From contig NZ_CP047942.1 in assembly GCF_014279835.1 (NCBI RefSeq), positions 2,387,975 to 2,451,974 on the forward strand: 64,000 nucleotides of DNA, given 5' to 3'. Below the pieces are notes generated by a model. It saw nothing but the letters and a program-made list of their open reading frames with translations, had not been told where the DNA came from and did no database searches. The position numbers and the translations under genes were made by a program. Below, in pieces: positions 52,468-62,663 of this stretch. Within the stretch, counting starts at the first letter, position 1; each line of letters starts with the position of its first letter. This stretch comes from Synechococcus sp. MVIR-18-1 (GTDB taxonomy: Bacteria; Cyanobacteriota; Cyanobacteriia; PCC-6307; Cyanobiaceae).

Positions 52468-52617
52468 TCAGCAGCTAGAACCATTTGCTTCGGTTAAAAG
52501 CCTGGCTGAGTCTGGATCTTTGCCTGTTAACGCAGCAACAAGACAATGCAAACTGATGATGAAATGCAACGCAGCATCGTGGAGATCGATCAGCTTGTTC
52601 TGATCATTTGAAGACAA
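52468..52617 (-). CDS. Possible 49-aa small protein
   Basis: In the 257-bp gap between the hydrolase and sucrose-phosphate synthase genes, a frame from TTG 52617 encodes a helical peptide (LIDLHDAALHFIISLHCLVA, then ALTGKDPDSARLL). The amino-acid mix looks protein-like but there is no ATG. The gap also holds an 8-bp hairpin (52393-52400 with 52408-52415) just upstream of the sucrose-phosphate synthase start. No family recognised. Confidence 0.3.
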   Translation of the reverse strand: MSSNDQNKLIDLHDAALHFIISLHCLVAALTGKDPDSARLLTEANGSSC

Positions 52618-52637
52618 CGCTTTAAGAAAAGGGGTTT

Positions 52638-54152
52638 TTAGAGCTGTCCAGTGACATCCACCAAGGGGACGGACGCATGGCCCCAACCACCGCCACTAAA
52701 AGTATGGGAGGAGGGAACAGCCAGCTGTTCGTTAATCCAAGCCAAAATGAGCGGCCCAAGAATCGGGGCTTCCTTCTGATCCACAGGCGCCCAAAGATTG
52801 AAATGGGTGCCACCTGAGGCGAGCACAAGGCGATGCCCATTGGCCAGTGGGTTACCTCCCTTCAATGGCACCACAGCCTCAGGATCGGAGGGAACCACCC
52901 AGTCTTTGGTTCCACTCACCAACAACACCTTGGCCTGAAGGGAGGGGCCGCTCTCCTCATCAAAAAGAAGTCTCATGGGTGGACTGACCACGACGGCTGC
53001 CTTGACTCGAGGGTCAGCCAATGATCCCTGATCAGCTCGCGACAACCAGCTGCATTGCAACACCCAACTGAGACTTCGATCTGGGTCACGAGGATCCTGA
53101 CAACGCGTTTTCAGCTTCCTGCTGGTGGTTTGTAAACCACTCAATTGCAACGCCGTTGTGGCACCCCATGAATGGCCCACAACAGCTACATCTTCAACAG
53201 CAATCTGCTGTCCTTTCAACAGGGTGCCAGCTTCCACTCCATCCAGGAGAGCTGAAACATCCAGAGGACGCAACCGTAGCTCCTCAGAACTCGGCGGGGG
53301 CGAGGCTCCATCAAGTAGTTGCTTTTGCTGCTTGGCGTCGCTGCCTGGATGATCTGGAAGAAGGACTATGTATCCATTAGCAGCAAGCAAGCGGCCCCAA
53401 CCTTCAAAACTTTCTGGCTCATCCCACAAGCCATGGGAAATCACCACAAGCTTCCCGTTCGAGGTTCCCTCTGGCGTCAAAACAGTGATGTCGAGAGCTT
53501 CAGAGCGATGGGCCACAGGAAAGCGAATCTCTGCCCGTGTCCAACCCTCAGCCCCTGATTCAGCCAACGACTTTGGCGCTGGGGTCATCGCTGTTCCTTT
53601 CTGAACCAGTGCGCGGGCATCATCTTGATTGTCCCGTAAGCGTTTGGCGTTAAAAGCCAAGGCCTGAAAGTCGATGGATAACGACTCACCCGGGACGCGA
53701 CGAAGCAAGCCCAACACATTGGGCTCTCCATCGCGATAGGCGGCTTGCAGAGCATCTGACAACATTTGTCCACTGGTATCCGCCGGCAAACCCTCCACCT
53801 TCACCAACTGGGAAGCCGTCAATAAAGCTTGCTCAAGCAGTGGATGGCCCACCGATTGTTCCAACACGCTTGATGTGCGCTGGGGAAGAGGTGCGGTAAG
53901 GAACTGGCCAAGCAATCGGGACACAGAACCATCGCCCGCTTGATCTAATTCCTGGAGATCAGGGTTGGCCTCAATCAACTCCGCCGTTGTGCGTGCCCCC
54001 TTCAGATTCAAAGAGACATTCACATCCAAAAGTGGCAGATCAATCGTCAGTCGTTCGACTGCTGAAACGGATCCAGCTAATGAAACACTCAGTACGGACG
54101 CCAACGCAGCGGAACGAACACCATCACTGCAACGATCAGAGAAAAAAGTCAT
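52638..54152 (-). CDS. Exported alpha/beta hydrolase with DUF1400 N-terminal domain
   Basis: A 504-aa protein. It has a signal peptide of about 31 residues (ending GSVSA-VE), a DUF1400 region (about 32-160), then an alpha/beta hydrolase: strand KLVVISHGL with oxyanion region, nucleophile elbow GHSWG (Ser328), acid in SGTKDWVVP, and His in SGGTHFNLW. It is probably a periplasmic or lumenal esterase/lipase of unknown substrate. It overlaps the uvrA stop by 4 bp (ATGA) and shares the DUF1400 domain with the protein encoded at 60841-61410. Confidence 0.83.
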   Translation of the reverse strand: MTFFSDRCSDGVRSAALASVLSVSLAGSVSAVERLTIDLPLLDVNVSLNLKGARTTAELIEANPDLQELDQAGDGSVSRLLGQFLTAPLPQRTSSVLEQSVGHPLLEQALLTASQLVKVEGLPADTSGQMLSDALQAAYRDGEPNVLGLLRRVPGESLSIDFQALAFNAKRLRDNQDDARALVQKGTAMTPAPKSLAESGAEGWTRAEIRFPVAHRSEALDITVLTPEGTSNGKLVVISHGLWDEPESFEGWGRLLAANGYIVLLPDHPGSDAKQQKQLLDGASPPPSSEELRLRPLDVSALLDGVEAGTLLKGQQIAVEDVAVVGHSWGATTALQLSGLQTTSRKLKTRCQDPRDPDRSLSWVLQCSWLSRADQGSLADPRVKAAVVVSPPMRLLFDEESGPSLQAKVLLVSGTKDWVVPSDPEAVVPLKGGNPLANGHRLVLASGGTHFNLWAPVDQKEAPILGPLILAWINEQLAVPSSHTFSGGGWGHASVPLVDVTGQL

Positions 54153-57142
54153 GCCGCTACCTCGATGGATTCAGGTGGATGTTGCTCCAAAATCTTGCTG
54201 AGATAGCGGCCGGTATGACTGGTTTCATGCTGGGCTACCTCCTCAGGCGTTCCAGTCACCACCACATGACCGCCCTTATCACCACCCTCTGGACCTAAAT
54301 CAATAATCCAATCGGAACAACGTATTACATCTAAGTTGTGCTCAATACAGATAATTGAGTTTCCTTTATCAACAAGACGCTGCATCACATCCATCAATTT
54401 ATGGACGTCATAAAAGCTGAGTCCGGTGGTTGGTTCATCAATTAAATAAAGCGTTTTTCCGGTCGCTCGACGCGAGAGTTCAGTCGCAAGTTTCACGCGC
54501 TGAGCTTCACCTCCAGAAAGGGTGGGAGCTGGCTGACCAAGTTTCACGTAACCCAAACCAACATCAACCAAAGTCCAGAGTCGATCAGCAGCTTGAGGGA
54601 TTGCAGAAAACACATCAGCAGCCTGTTCCACTGTCATTTCCAGAACATCAGCAATCGTGTGTCCTTTGTAGGTGACCTGAAGCGTTTCGCGATTGAACCG
54701 AGCTCCTTTACAGACATCACATTGCACATAAACATCAGGTAAAAAATTCATTTCAATAACGTTCACTCCCTGGCCACGACAAGCCTCACAACGGCCACCC
54801 TTCACATTGAAGCTGAACTGTCCAACCTGATAGCCACGGGCTTTTGCCTCCACCGTTGCTGCAAAAATCTGACGAATAGGATCAAAAGCACCGGTATAAG
54901 TAGCCGCATTCGAGCGGGGGGTACGACCGATCGGAGACTGATCAATCACAATCACCTTATCGATCGATTTGAGACCACGAAGTTCTCCCAACCCTTGTGG
55001 AAAAGGAACCTTATGGCCAAGTCCATGCTCCAGTGCTGGATGCAAAAGCTCATTCACCAGAGTGCTCTTTCCACTACCGCTCACACCAGTGACTGAAACC
55101 AGTCGTCCTAGCGGAAACTCCACATTTAATCCCTCAAGATTATTGCGGGAACAATCGAGAAGTTTCAAACTCCGGGTACCAAGATTACGCCGCTCTGCTG
55201 GAGTGGGAATACTCTTCCTCCCACTTAAATATGCACCAGTTAGAGAGTCTTCAGCGGCTAATAAGTCATCAATCGATCCCTCCGCAACGATATGACCACC
55301 GTGCACTCCGGCTCCAGGGCCAATATCGACAAGATGGTCTGCAGCGCGGATCGTATCTTCGTCGTGCTCAACCACCACCAATGTGTTGCCTAAATCCCTC
55401 AAACGTTCGAGCGTGGCCAATAAGCGATCGTTGTCGCGCTGATGCAAACCGATGCTCGGTTCATCGAGCACGTAAAGAACACCCGTGAGCCCAGCACCAA
55501 TTTGAGTCGCAAGACGAATCCTCTGTGCTTCTCCTCCTGAGAGTGTCATCGCCGGTCGGTCCAAGCTCAGATAGTCCAAACCCACGTCGAGCAAAAAGCG
55601 CAGGCGCATCCGGATCTCTCTCAACACGAGATCACCAATTTGAATCTGACGAGAGTTCAGGAGTGGCTCGGAGCCTTCATGGCTGCCCACCCCCATCAAG
55701 CGCTCAATCCGTTCAAGAGTTTGACCGACGCTGACGGCCGTGAGCTCAGTGATCCGAAACGGACCAACTTTCACCGCAAGCGCCTCGGGTCTCAAGCGCA
55801 GACCTGCGCAACTGGCACACGGAACAAGCTCAAGGAATTTTTCAAGCTTCTGCCGCTGCGCCTCTCCACTCGCATCACGAAGTTGACGTTCCAAAATCGG
55901 TAAAATCCCCTCGAAAGGTCTCATGTAGGTCTGAGACTTTCGATAACGGCTATCTGCCTGAATTTGAATCGGCTCGCGACTTCCATTCAACAAAATATCT
56001 TTCTGTTCATCAGTGAGATCCTTCCAAGGAGTCTTGATTTCAAATCCGAAAGCTTCACCAACGGAATACAAAAGCGAAAAGTAATAGGAGTTATCTTTTT
56101 CGGCCCATGGAACAACAGCGGAGTAAACCGGTTGGGATGGATCTGGAACCACGCGCTCTGGTGTGAATTTACGAAGATGACCTAACCCATGACAATCATC
56201 ACAAGCCCCATAGGGACTGTTAAATGAGAACAAGCGCGGCGACAACTCTTCAATAACAGAGCCATGCTCTGGACAAGCAAAGTTCTCTGAATAAAGTCGC
56301 TCTTGTTCCACTCCCTCTGGTAATTCCTCACCCTTTTTAGGAACTACTTCCACAATCGCCAAACCATCTCCACGTTTCAAAGCCGTACGCAGAGAATCAT
56401 TCAACCGTTCCTGAATTCCTTCGCGAGCGACAAGACGATCCACAACAACCTCAATGCTGTGCAGATGGTTTTTATCAAGTTCAATATTGTCCGCGAGCTC
56501 ACGCACCTCACGATCAATCCGGATGCGAGCGAAACCCTCCGCAGCCAACCCACTGATCAATTTGCTATGGGTTCCTTTTTTGCCACGGACCACCGGGGCT
56601 AAAAGCTGATAACGGGTCCCTTCCGGAAGCGTGAGAATTTGATCGACCATTTCATCAATGGTTTGAGGTCGAATCGCTCGATTGCACTGCGGGCAATGAG
56701 GTTCTCCTGCCCTACCAAACAACAATCGCAAATAGTCCTGAATCTCCGTCACCGTGCCAACGGTGGAGCGAGGGTTGTGGCTCGTTGATTTCTGATCAAT
56801 CGAAATCGCAGGTGAAAGCCCTTCAATGGCATCCACATCAGGTTTATCCACCTGACCAAGAAACTGACGCGCATACGCAGACAAGCTCTCCACGTAGCGA
56901 CGCTGTCCTTCCGCAAAGATCGTGTCGAATGCCAACGAGCTTTTACCGCTGCCACTCACACCGGTGAAGACCACCAATTTGTTGCGCGGAATCGTGACGT
57001 CCACGTTTTTAAGGTTGTGCTGACGGGCGCCTCGCACCCGAATCACCTCCTCTAGGGACCCCCCACTCAAATTCACAGCCTTCGTCGAAGCAGCCTTCGT
57101 CGAAGCGGAATCATCCTTTGCGGTCGGAGCAGGGCGCCCCAT
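54149..57142 (-). CDS. uvrA: Excinuclease ABC subunit A
   Basis: The damage-sensing ATPase of nucleotide excision repair, 997 aa. Both ABC modules are present. The first has Walker A GVSGSGKSS at about 61-69, the second GVSGSGKST near 680, each followed by its LSGGEAQR signature. Zinc-binding Cys pairs are seen in CPQCN, GACDDCHG, CEACRGQG and CDVCKGARFN. The N-terminus carries an extra low-complexity stretch (STKAASTKA) from a 15-bp DNA duplication. A 46-bp gap separates it from recN, so a DNA-repair grouping is likely. Confidence 0.97.
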   Translation of the reverse strand: MGRPAPTAKDDSASTKAASTKAVNLSGGSLEEVIRVRGARQHNLKNVDVTIPRNKLVVFTGVSGSGKSSLAFDTIFAEGQRRYVESLSAYARQFLGQVDKPDVDAIEGLSPAISIDQKSTSHNPRSTVGTVTEIQDYLRLLFGRAGEPHCPQCNRAIRPQTIDEMVDQILTLPEGTRYQLLAPVVRGKKGTHSKLISGLAAEGFARIRIDREVRELADNIELDKNHLHSIEVVVDRLVAREGIQERLNDSLRTALKRGDGLAIVEVVPKKGEELPEGVEQERLYSENFACPEHGSVIEELSPRLFSFNSPYGACDDCHGLGHLRKFTPERVVPDPSQPVYSAVVPWAEKDNSYYFSLLYSVGEAFGFEIKTPWKDLTDEQKDILLNGSREPIQIQADSRYRKSQTYMRPFEGILPILERQLRDASGEAQRQKLEKFLELVPCASCAGLRLRPEALAVKVGPFRITELTAVSVGQTLERIERLMGVGSHEGSEPLLNSRQIQIGDLVLREIRMRLRFLLDVGLDYLSLDRPAMTLSGGEAQRIRLATQIGAGLTGVLYVLDEPSIGLHQRDNDRLLATLERLRDLGNTLVVVEHDEDTIRAADHLVDIGPGAGVHGGHIVAEGSIDDLLAAEDSLTGAYLSGRKSIPTPAERRNLGTRSLKLLDCSRNNLEGLNVEFPLGRLVSVTGVSGSGKSTLVNELLHPALEHGLGHKVPFPQGLGELRGLKSIDKVIVIDQSPIGRTPRSNAATYTGAFDPIRQIFAATVEAKARGYQVGQFSFNVKGGRCEACRGQGVNVIEMNFLPDVYVQCDVCKGARFNRETLQVTYKGHTIADVLEMTVEQAADVFSAIPQAADRLWTLVDVGLGYVKLGQPAPTLSGGEAQRVKLATELSRRATGKTLYLIDEPTTGLSFYDVHKLMDVMQRLVDKGNSIICIEHNLDVIRCSDWIIDLGPEGGDKGGHVVVTGTPEEVAQHETSHTGRYLSKILEQHPPESIEVAA
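57076..57105. repeat. Perfect 15-bp tandem duplication in uvrA
   Basis: The unit CAGCCTTCGTCGAAG occurs twice in a row. It codes in frame for the repeated STKAA in the N-terminal tail of UvrA, ahead of the first ABC module. It adds five residues without shifting the frame. Copy number could vary between strains. Confidence 0.85.
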
Positions 57143-57188
57143 ACGGAGTGTGTTCAGCAGCCAAGAAGTCTAAGGAGACTGCTGCTGT

Positions 57189-58877
57189 TCAGGCTGCTCT
57201 TTGCTCCAACAAACTTGCTGCATAGGCTTGAGCATCCTCAAAATCCCCTCCAGCCAATTCAGCCAACTCTTGGCGTCTGGCCTGAGTGTCCCGCAGATGG
57301 GACACTCGCGAGCAGGTTTCTCCGTCCACCACCTCCTTACTGACGCGGAAGTGATGATCTGCTGCTGCGGCCACTAACGGTTGATGGGTCACACAAAACA
57401 CCTGGCGATGCTTGGCCATGGTTCGCAGCAAGTTGGCCATCTCTCCACTCACGCGACCGCTCACACCACTGTCGATCTCGTCAAACAACAAGGTGCTGGA
57501 TCCATCCACATCCGACAGGCAGGTTTTAAGCGCCAATAGAAAACGCGACATCTCCCCTCCTGATGCCACCTCAGCTAGAGGAGCAAGGGGCTGGCCTGGA
57601 TTCGCCGAAAACAAAAAACAGATGGCATCGGCGCCTAGATCCATCGGCTCAACGGCAGAGAAATCCACCTGAAAACGCACGTTTTCAAGACCCATCGGCC
57701 GCAAATGGGTCATTAATCGCTCCTCCAGGCAAGCTGCGGAAGCCTGTCGCAACAGCGTGAGCGACTGGTTGCAGGAATCTCGATGCTGGCGAGCCTCCTG
57801 CTCCCGGTGGCGCAACGCCTCCAAAGCCGCGTCCGCACCACCCGCTGCCCGTTGATCACGCAGCGCATCGCGCCGCTCTATTAAGACCTTGAGTTCAACC
57901 CCATAACGCCGCTCTAAGCGTTTCAGCAAAGCGAGCCGTTCCTGCAACACACCTAATCGCTCTGGATCGCTCTCTAAGGACGCTCCATAGGCTTCAAGGC
58001 CCCGAATCAAATCAAGTAAACCAGCCTCCATATCCAGGCATTTCTCTGCAGAAGAGCTAAGGGAGGCATCAAGAATCTGCATTTGCTGCAACTCATGGCA
58101 GCAGGCCGTGAGGTGATCCAAAGCTGATGGAGCCTGTTCAGCGCCGTCTTGAAGCCTGCTAATCAACGCAGCAAGACCTTCGAGCAAACGCACGCCATGA
58201 ACCAAGCGGTCTTGCTCTTGTTCCAGCTGTTGAATTTCAGCGGGATCCTCTAGCGAGGCGGCCTCGATTTCCATCAAGAACGCGTCTTGTTCCTCTTGCT
58301 GTTCTTGAAGGCGAAGACGGTCGGTCTCTAGCTTCAAAACCTCGGCATGGCAGTTCTGCCAAACCTGCCAACACTCACGCACGGTTTGTGCGCACTGCGC
58401 TAGTTGCTCACCGCCCAGTCGGTCGATCCAACGTCGTTGCTGACCCGGATAAGCAAGCTGTTGGGTTTGACCCTGCACCGTGAGGTCGATCAGCAAAGGC
58501 CTGAGCTGGAGCAATTGCTGCCGGTTCACGACAGTGCCGTTCAGTCTTGAGCGGCTGCTCAAGCGTTCGTCTTGACGCCGCCATTCCCGCGACAAGATCA
58601 AATCCCCCCCGTCATCGTCCAGTTGATGCTCTTGAAGCCAACGCCGCGCGGCATGGTCCGGAGTGAAAGTCGCTTCAATCACGGCGCGATCACAACCCGT
58701 CCGCACCAACCGACCCGCGGACGTTCCCTGCATGCCACCAAGGAGGGCATCGAGGGCATCTAACAACAGCGACTTGCCTGCCCCTGTCTCACCAGTTAGC
58801 ACTGAAAAACCGTGGTCGAACGCCAGCTCCAAGCGCTCGATCAGTGCGATGTTGTCCAGTCTCAGACCGGTCAGCAC
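57189..58877 (-). CDS. recN: DNA repair protein RecN
   Basis: An SMC-like ATPase that gathers broken DNA ends, 562 aa from GTG 58877 (a TTG at 58889 is also open). Walker A is GETGAGKS at about residues 29-36 after LRLDNIALIERLEL. A long coiled-coil middle follows (about 150-350, Glu/Gln-rich), then the signature EVASGGEMSRFLLALK and Walker B TLLFDEIDSGVSG. It lies next to uvrA on the same strand and is divergent from the ABC1 gene. Confidence 0.94.
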   Translation of the reverse strand: MLTGLRLDNIALIERLELAFDHGFSVLTGETGAGKSLLLDALDALLGGMQGTSAGRLVRTGCDRAVIEATFTPDHAARRWLQEHQLDDDGGDLILSREWRRQDERLSSRSRLNGTVVNRQQLLQLRPLLIDLTVQGQTQQLAYPGQQRRWIDRLGGEQLAQCAQTVRECWQVWQNCHAEVLKLETDRLRLQEQQEEQDAFLMEIEAASLEDPAEIQQLEQEQDRLVHGVRLLEGLAALISRLQDGAEQAPSALDHLTACCHELQQMQILDASLSSSAEKCLDMEAGLLDLIRGLEAYGASLESDPERLGVLQERLALLKRLERRYGVELKVLIERRDALRDQRAAGGADAALEALRHREQEARQHRDSCNQSLTLLRQASAACLEERLMTHLRPMGLENVRFQVDFSAVEPMDLGADAICFLFSANPGQPLAPLAEVASGGEMSRFLLALKTCLSDVDGSSTLLFDEIDSGVSGRVSGEMANLLRTMAKHRQVFCVTHQPLVAAAADHHFRVSKEVVDGETCSRVSHLRDTQARRQELAELAGGDFEDAQAYAASLLEQRAA

Positions 58878-58943
58878 GGCGAACCCCAAGGTTCAACAAA
58901 CCGTAGCGACGGCTTCGGTCGTTTAGAAGGGATCACCAACGCA

Positions 58944-60818
58944 GTGGCGGCTGTGGCACAACACGAGCTAGGAGATTTCATTGAGGCCGCCGGTCTGCTC
59001 GAGTACGACCCGGCTGCGATCACGCGGATCTATGCCGGCCATCCGCAGCGCTTACTACGCCGCCTCTGGCAAACCCTTGTCCCCATAGGGCTTTTACTGC
59101 TCGGAGTTGGTGTTGACAAACTCCTAGGACTGCTGAGCAATCAAGAGCGAGCCCGCAAGAGAGCCAGGGAATGTGCGAATTTGCTCGTTGATCTCGGTCC
59201 TGCATTCATCAAGGCTGGCCAAGCGCTTTCCACGCGTCCAGACATCGTTCCTCCTGTGCTGCTCGAGGAACTGGCCCAACTCCAAGATCAACTTCCTGGC
59301 TTCGATAGCGACCTTGCCATGGCCTGCATCGAGGAGGACCTCGGTGCACCAGTCGACAGCATCTATGCGGAACTCGATCGAGAACCGATCTCCGCAGCAT
59401 CTCTTGGCCAAGTGCACCAGGGGTACCTCAAGAGCGGGCAAAAAGTCGCCGTCAAGGTGCAACGACCTGGTTTACGAGAACAAATCACGCTTGACCTTTA
59501 TATCGTTCGCAACATTGCTGCATGGCTTAATACAAACATCGGCCTTATTCGTAGCGATCTTGTTGCACTTATCGATGAATTAGGGAGCCGAGTTTTTGAA
59601 GAGATGGATTATCTCAATGAAGCAGCTAATGCAAATAAATTCCGTGAATTACACAAACAAAATCCACGGATTGCCGTTCCTGAAATTTTTGAAGATGCCA
59701 CCAGTAGACGGGTGCTCACAATGGAATGGATTGATGGTGTCAAACTCACCAACCTCGAAGCTGTTCGGGAGTTAGGAATTGATCCCAATGACATGGTTGA
59801 AGTGGGGGTGAGCTGCAGCTTGCAACAGCTCCTCGAACATGGGTTTTTCCACGCTGATCCCCATCCTGGAAACCTTCTAGCCATGGCCGATGGTCGACTT
59901 TGCTACCTCGATTTCGGAATGATGAGTGAAGTCAGCCGTGAATCCAGAACTGGACTGATCCAAGCTGTTGTTCATCTTGTTAATCGCAATTTTGGAAAAC
60001 TCTCCAAAGATTTCGTCACGCTCGGATTTTTAGCCGAAGACGTGAATTTGGAGCCGATCGTGCCTGCTTTTGAATCCGTTTTTAGTCAAGCCATCGAGAT
60101 GGGCGTGAATCGCATGGATTTCAAAAGTGTCACCGACGATATGTCCGGAGTGATGTACAAATTTCCCTTCCGCGTTCCTCCGTATTACGCCCTAATTCTC
60201 CGCTCTCTTGTCACCCTTGAAGGCATCGCGCTCAGTGTGGATTCGGAATTCAAAATCCTGGGTGCTGCTTACCCTTATTTCGCCAGACGTTTGATGGAAG
60301 ATCCTGATCCTCAATTGCGTCAAAGTCTGAAAGAGATGTTGTTCGAAGGTGATGCCTTCCGTTGGACAAGATTGGAAGGTCTTGTTGCAAGTGCAGGGAG
60401 TCAAAGCCAATTAGATCTCGAGTCATTGCTCGATCAAGTGCTCGACTTTTTGTTTTCAGCCAACGGCGGCATGCTCCGCAATCAATTGGTTGAGGCAGTA
60501 GCGGATCGTTTGGATGCCATTGGTTGGACAGCCCTACAACGCATCGGGCGCCGCTTGCCGCGGCCTCTTCAACCAACGCTGCTGCTTGATGCCAGCCCAT
60601 CCCTCAACGAAGACAGCTATCTCGACCTGGAGCCAATCCGGCAACTCATCGGCGTTTTACAGCAATTGCCAGGTTTCAATCCTGATCTTGTGTTTAGTCG
60701 ACTTCCTCGCTTGATTCGTGAACGGGATGCAAGACAAATGGGAGTTGCCCTAGCTCAGGGATTAGCCGAACGCGGAGTTGTCCGCCTCGTTAAAGCAGCT
60801 GCAGGAAGTCCGAATTAG
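58944..60818 (+). CDS. ABC1/UbiB-family atypical protein kinase
   Basis: A 624-aa protein from GTG 58944 (GTG 58953 also possible; the open frame to 58812 overlaps recN). ABC1 hallmarks are KAGQALSTRPDIVPP (the KxGQ motif), the Ala-rich loop SAASLGQVHQG, VAVKVQRPG, HADPHPGNLL and YLDFGMMS. Members support quinone or tocopherol metabolism and photosynthetic stress tolerance. One or two hydrophobic helices (LVPIGLLLLGVGVDKLLGLL) sit near the N-terminus. The DUF1400 protein gene follows after 22 bp. Confidence 0.93.
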   Translation: MAAVAQHELGDFIEAAGLLEYDPAAITRIYAGHPQRLLRRLWQTLVPIGLLLLGVGVDKLLGLLSNQERARKRARECANLLVDLGPAFIKAGQALSTRPDIVPPVLLEELAQLQDQLPGFDSDLAMACIEEDLGAPVDSIYAELDREPISAASLGQVHQGYLKSGQKVAVKVQRPGLREQITLDLYIVRNIAAWLNTNIGLIRSDLVALIDELGSRVFEEMDYLNEAANANKFRELHKQNPRIAVPEIFEDATSRRVLTMEWIDGVKLTNLEAVRELGIDPNDMVEVGVSCSLQQLLEHGFFHADPHPGNLLAMADGRLCYLDFGMMSEVSRESRTGLIQAVVHLVNRNFGKLSKDFVTLGFLAEDVNLEPIVPAFESVFSQAIEMGVNRMDFKSVTDDMSGVMYKFPFRVPPYYALILRSLVTLEGIALSVDSEFKILGAAYPYFARRLMEDPDPQLRQSLKEMLFEGDAFRWTRLEGLVASAGSQSQLDLESLLDQVLDFLFSANGGMLRNQLVEAVADRLDAIGWTALQRIGRRLPRPLQPTLLLDASPSLNEDSYLDLEPIRQLIGVLQQLPGFNPDLVFSRLPRLIRERDARQMGVALAQGLAERGVVRLVKAAAGSPN

Positions 60819-60840
60819 ATTCCTGCAAAAGATCAAGTTC

Positions 60841-61410
60841 ATGCTCCGCAGATCCAGCCGCCAAACCATCCTGGCGTTTGGTGCCGCAATCGGTCTCAGT
60901 ATTTCATCAGCGCTGCAACCGGCCCTTGCAGCCAAGGATGTTGCTCTCGTAAGCGGGGCCTACAAACGCTCAATCTCTGTCAGTGACATTGTCTATCTTG
61001 CAGACACTGGCAAAGCCAGGGGCATTCTCTCGGATGTTCTTCGCCTCGGAAAACAGGATCCCAAAGAGGTCGCCAAATTACTGAATCAGAAGCTTGATCT
61101 TCCTTTAGTTCTAACCAGTCGATTGATGTCCACTCGCATTGGAGACGTCATCATTCGCCGTGTCGCAGCGATCATTTATCCCCTCAAAGTGCCTGATCCC
61201 TCAGTGAGTGTTCCTGCAATCCGAGCCGGCGTGATTAATGGTCTACAAAAAGAGGAAGGTGGCCTCACAGTGATCAATTTTCTAGATGCCTATCCGGCAG
61301 ACGTCATGGAAGTGAATATTCCTGCTCTGCTCGGTTTGATCGAAAAAGCTGAATCCATTGCTGGCTTAGTGAAATTCTTCTCCGATTCACCACTCGACGG
61401 GTTGAAATAA
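60841..61410 (+). CDS. Stand-alone DUF1400 exported protein
   Basis: A 189-aa protein from ATG 60841 with a signal peptide (LAFGAAIGLSISSALQPALA cut after ALAA). The rest (SVSDIVYLADTGKARGILSDVLRL, LNQKLDLPLVLTSRLMSTRIGD, INFLDAYPADVMEVNIPALLGLI) matches the DUF1400 region that precedes the hydrolase domain in the 52638-54152 protein, but here no hydrolase follows. It is likely periplasmic. It is co-transcribed with the ABC1 kinase. The function is unknown. Confidence 0.78.
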   Translation: MLRRSSRQTILAFGAAIGLSISSALQPALAAKDVALVSGAYKRSISVSDIVYLADTGKARGILSDVLRLGKQDPKEVAKLLNQKLDLPLVLTSRLMSTRIGDVIIRRVAAIIYPLKVPDPSVSVPAIRAGVINGLQKEEGGLTVINFLDAYPADVMEVNIPALLGLIEKAESIAGLVKFFSDSPLDGLK

Positions 61411-61475
61411 AGCGTTCGCAAAACCCGACCACTCGGTCCAGACACATAGATTTCTGAAGTTGTTGCTCTCTGCGG

Positions 61476-62582
61476 GTGTCCGTACTCAAGAACCTCCGCC
61501 GGCGTTTCACGGCCAAACCGGTCATGCAGGACTGGCCCGGGCTCATCGAGGCCTATCGATCTTGGCTTCCCGTCTCGTCTGCCACTCCAGTCATCACCTT
61601 GCACGAGGGTGCAACGCCACTCATTCCGGTCCCATCTGTGGCGGAACGCATTGGCCGCGGAGTGAAGGTTTTCGTGAAGTACGACGGTCTTAATCCCACT
61701 GGATCCTTCAAAGACCGTGGAATGACCATGGCGATCAGCAAGGCCAAAGAAGCCGGCTGTGAAGCGGTGATTTGTGCCAGCACGGGCAACACCAGTGCTG
61801 CCGCTGCCGCCTATGCCCGTCGTGGCGGAATGAGGGCCTTCGTATTGATCCCAGACGGATACGTCGCACAAGGGAAATTGGCGCAAGCTCTGGTTTATGG
61901 GGCTGAAGTGCTGGCGATCCGGGGCAATTTCGACCGTGCTCTCGACATCGTTCGCGAAGCAGCTGAGAAATACCCGATCACCTTGGTGAACTCGGTAAAT
62001 CCTTACCGACTCCAGGGACAAAAAACCGCTGCCTTTGAAATTGTTGATGCCCTAGGAGATGCTCCCGACTGGCTGTGCATCCCGATGGGAAACGCTGGAA
62101 ATATCACGGCCTACTGGATGGGATTCCAGGAATATCAGCAAGCTGGTCGCAGCCGGCGTTTGCCGCGAATGATGGGCTTCCAAGCCAGTGGCTCCGCGCC
62201 ACTGGTGAATGAAACCACCGTGAGCGATCCGGAAACAATCGCTACCGCGATTCGCATCGGCAATCCCGTGAACCGGGAGAAAGCCATCGCAGCCCGTCAG
62301 GCCAGCAAAGGTGCTTTCCTGGATGTCACCGATGCGGAAATCATCGATGCCTACAAACTGCTCGGTGGCCAAGAAGGAATCTTCTGTGAACCCGCCAGTG
62401 CAGCCTCTGTGGCGGGCTTAATCAAACGTGCAGCAGAGGTTCCGGACGGAGCAACGGTGGTCTGTGTGTTGACCGGAAATGGTCTCAAAGATCCGGACTG
62501 CGCCATCAACAACAACGACGCCTCTTTCTACGCCGATCTTGATCCCGATCTGAGCACCGTCGCCAAGGTGATGGGCTTTTAA
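61476..62582 (+). CDS. thrC: Threonine synthase
   Basis: A pyridoxal-phosphate enzyme turning O-phosphohomoserine into threonine. It is 368 aa from GTG 61476; ATG 61524 (Met17, MQDWPGLIEAYRSWLPV) would give 352 aa, the common length, and is a real alternative. The cofactor Lys is Lys79 in NPTGSFKDRGM, and ASTGNTSAAAAAYA and GNAGNITAYWMG are phosphate-binding and Ser/Gly loops. It is the short bacterial/cyanobacterial form without the N-terminal extension of plant enzymes. Confidence 0.95.
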   Translation: MSVLKNLRRRFTAKPVMQDWPGLIEAYRSWLPVSSATPVITLHEGATPLIPVPSVAERIGRGVKVFVKYDGLNPTGSFKDRGMTMAISKAKEAGCEAVICASTGNTSAAAAAYARRGGMRAFVLIPDGYVAQGKLAQALVYGAEVLAIRGNFDRALDIVREAAEKYPITLVNSVNPYRLQGQKTAAFEIVDALGDAPDWLCIPMGNAGNITAYWMGFQEYQQAGRSRRLPRMMGFQASGSAPLVNETTVSDPETIATAIRIGNPVNREKAIAARQASKGAFLDVTDAEIIDAYKLLGGQEGIFCEPASAASVAGLIKRAAEVPDGATVVCVLTGNGLKDPDCAINNNDASFYADLDPDLSTVAKVMGF

Positions 62583-62663
62583 ATCGGAGCTCCATGGAAG
62601 ATCCACACCACAGGCTGTGGTTGTCTGCAGCACCTTCATAGGGTCTAAAAGCCCTTTAAAGAG

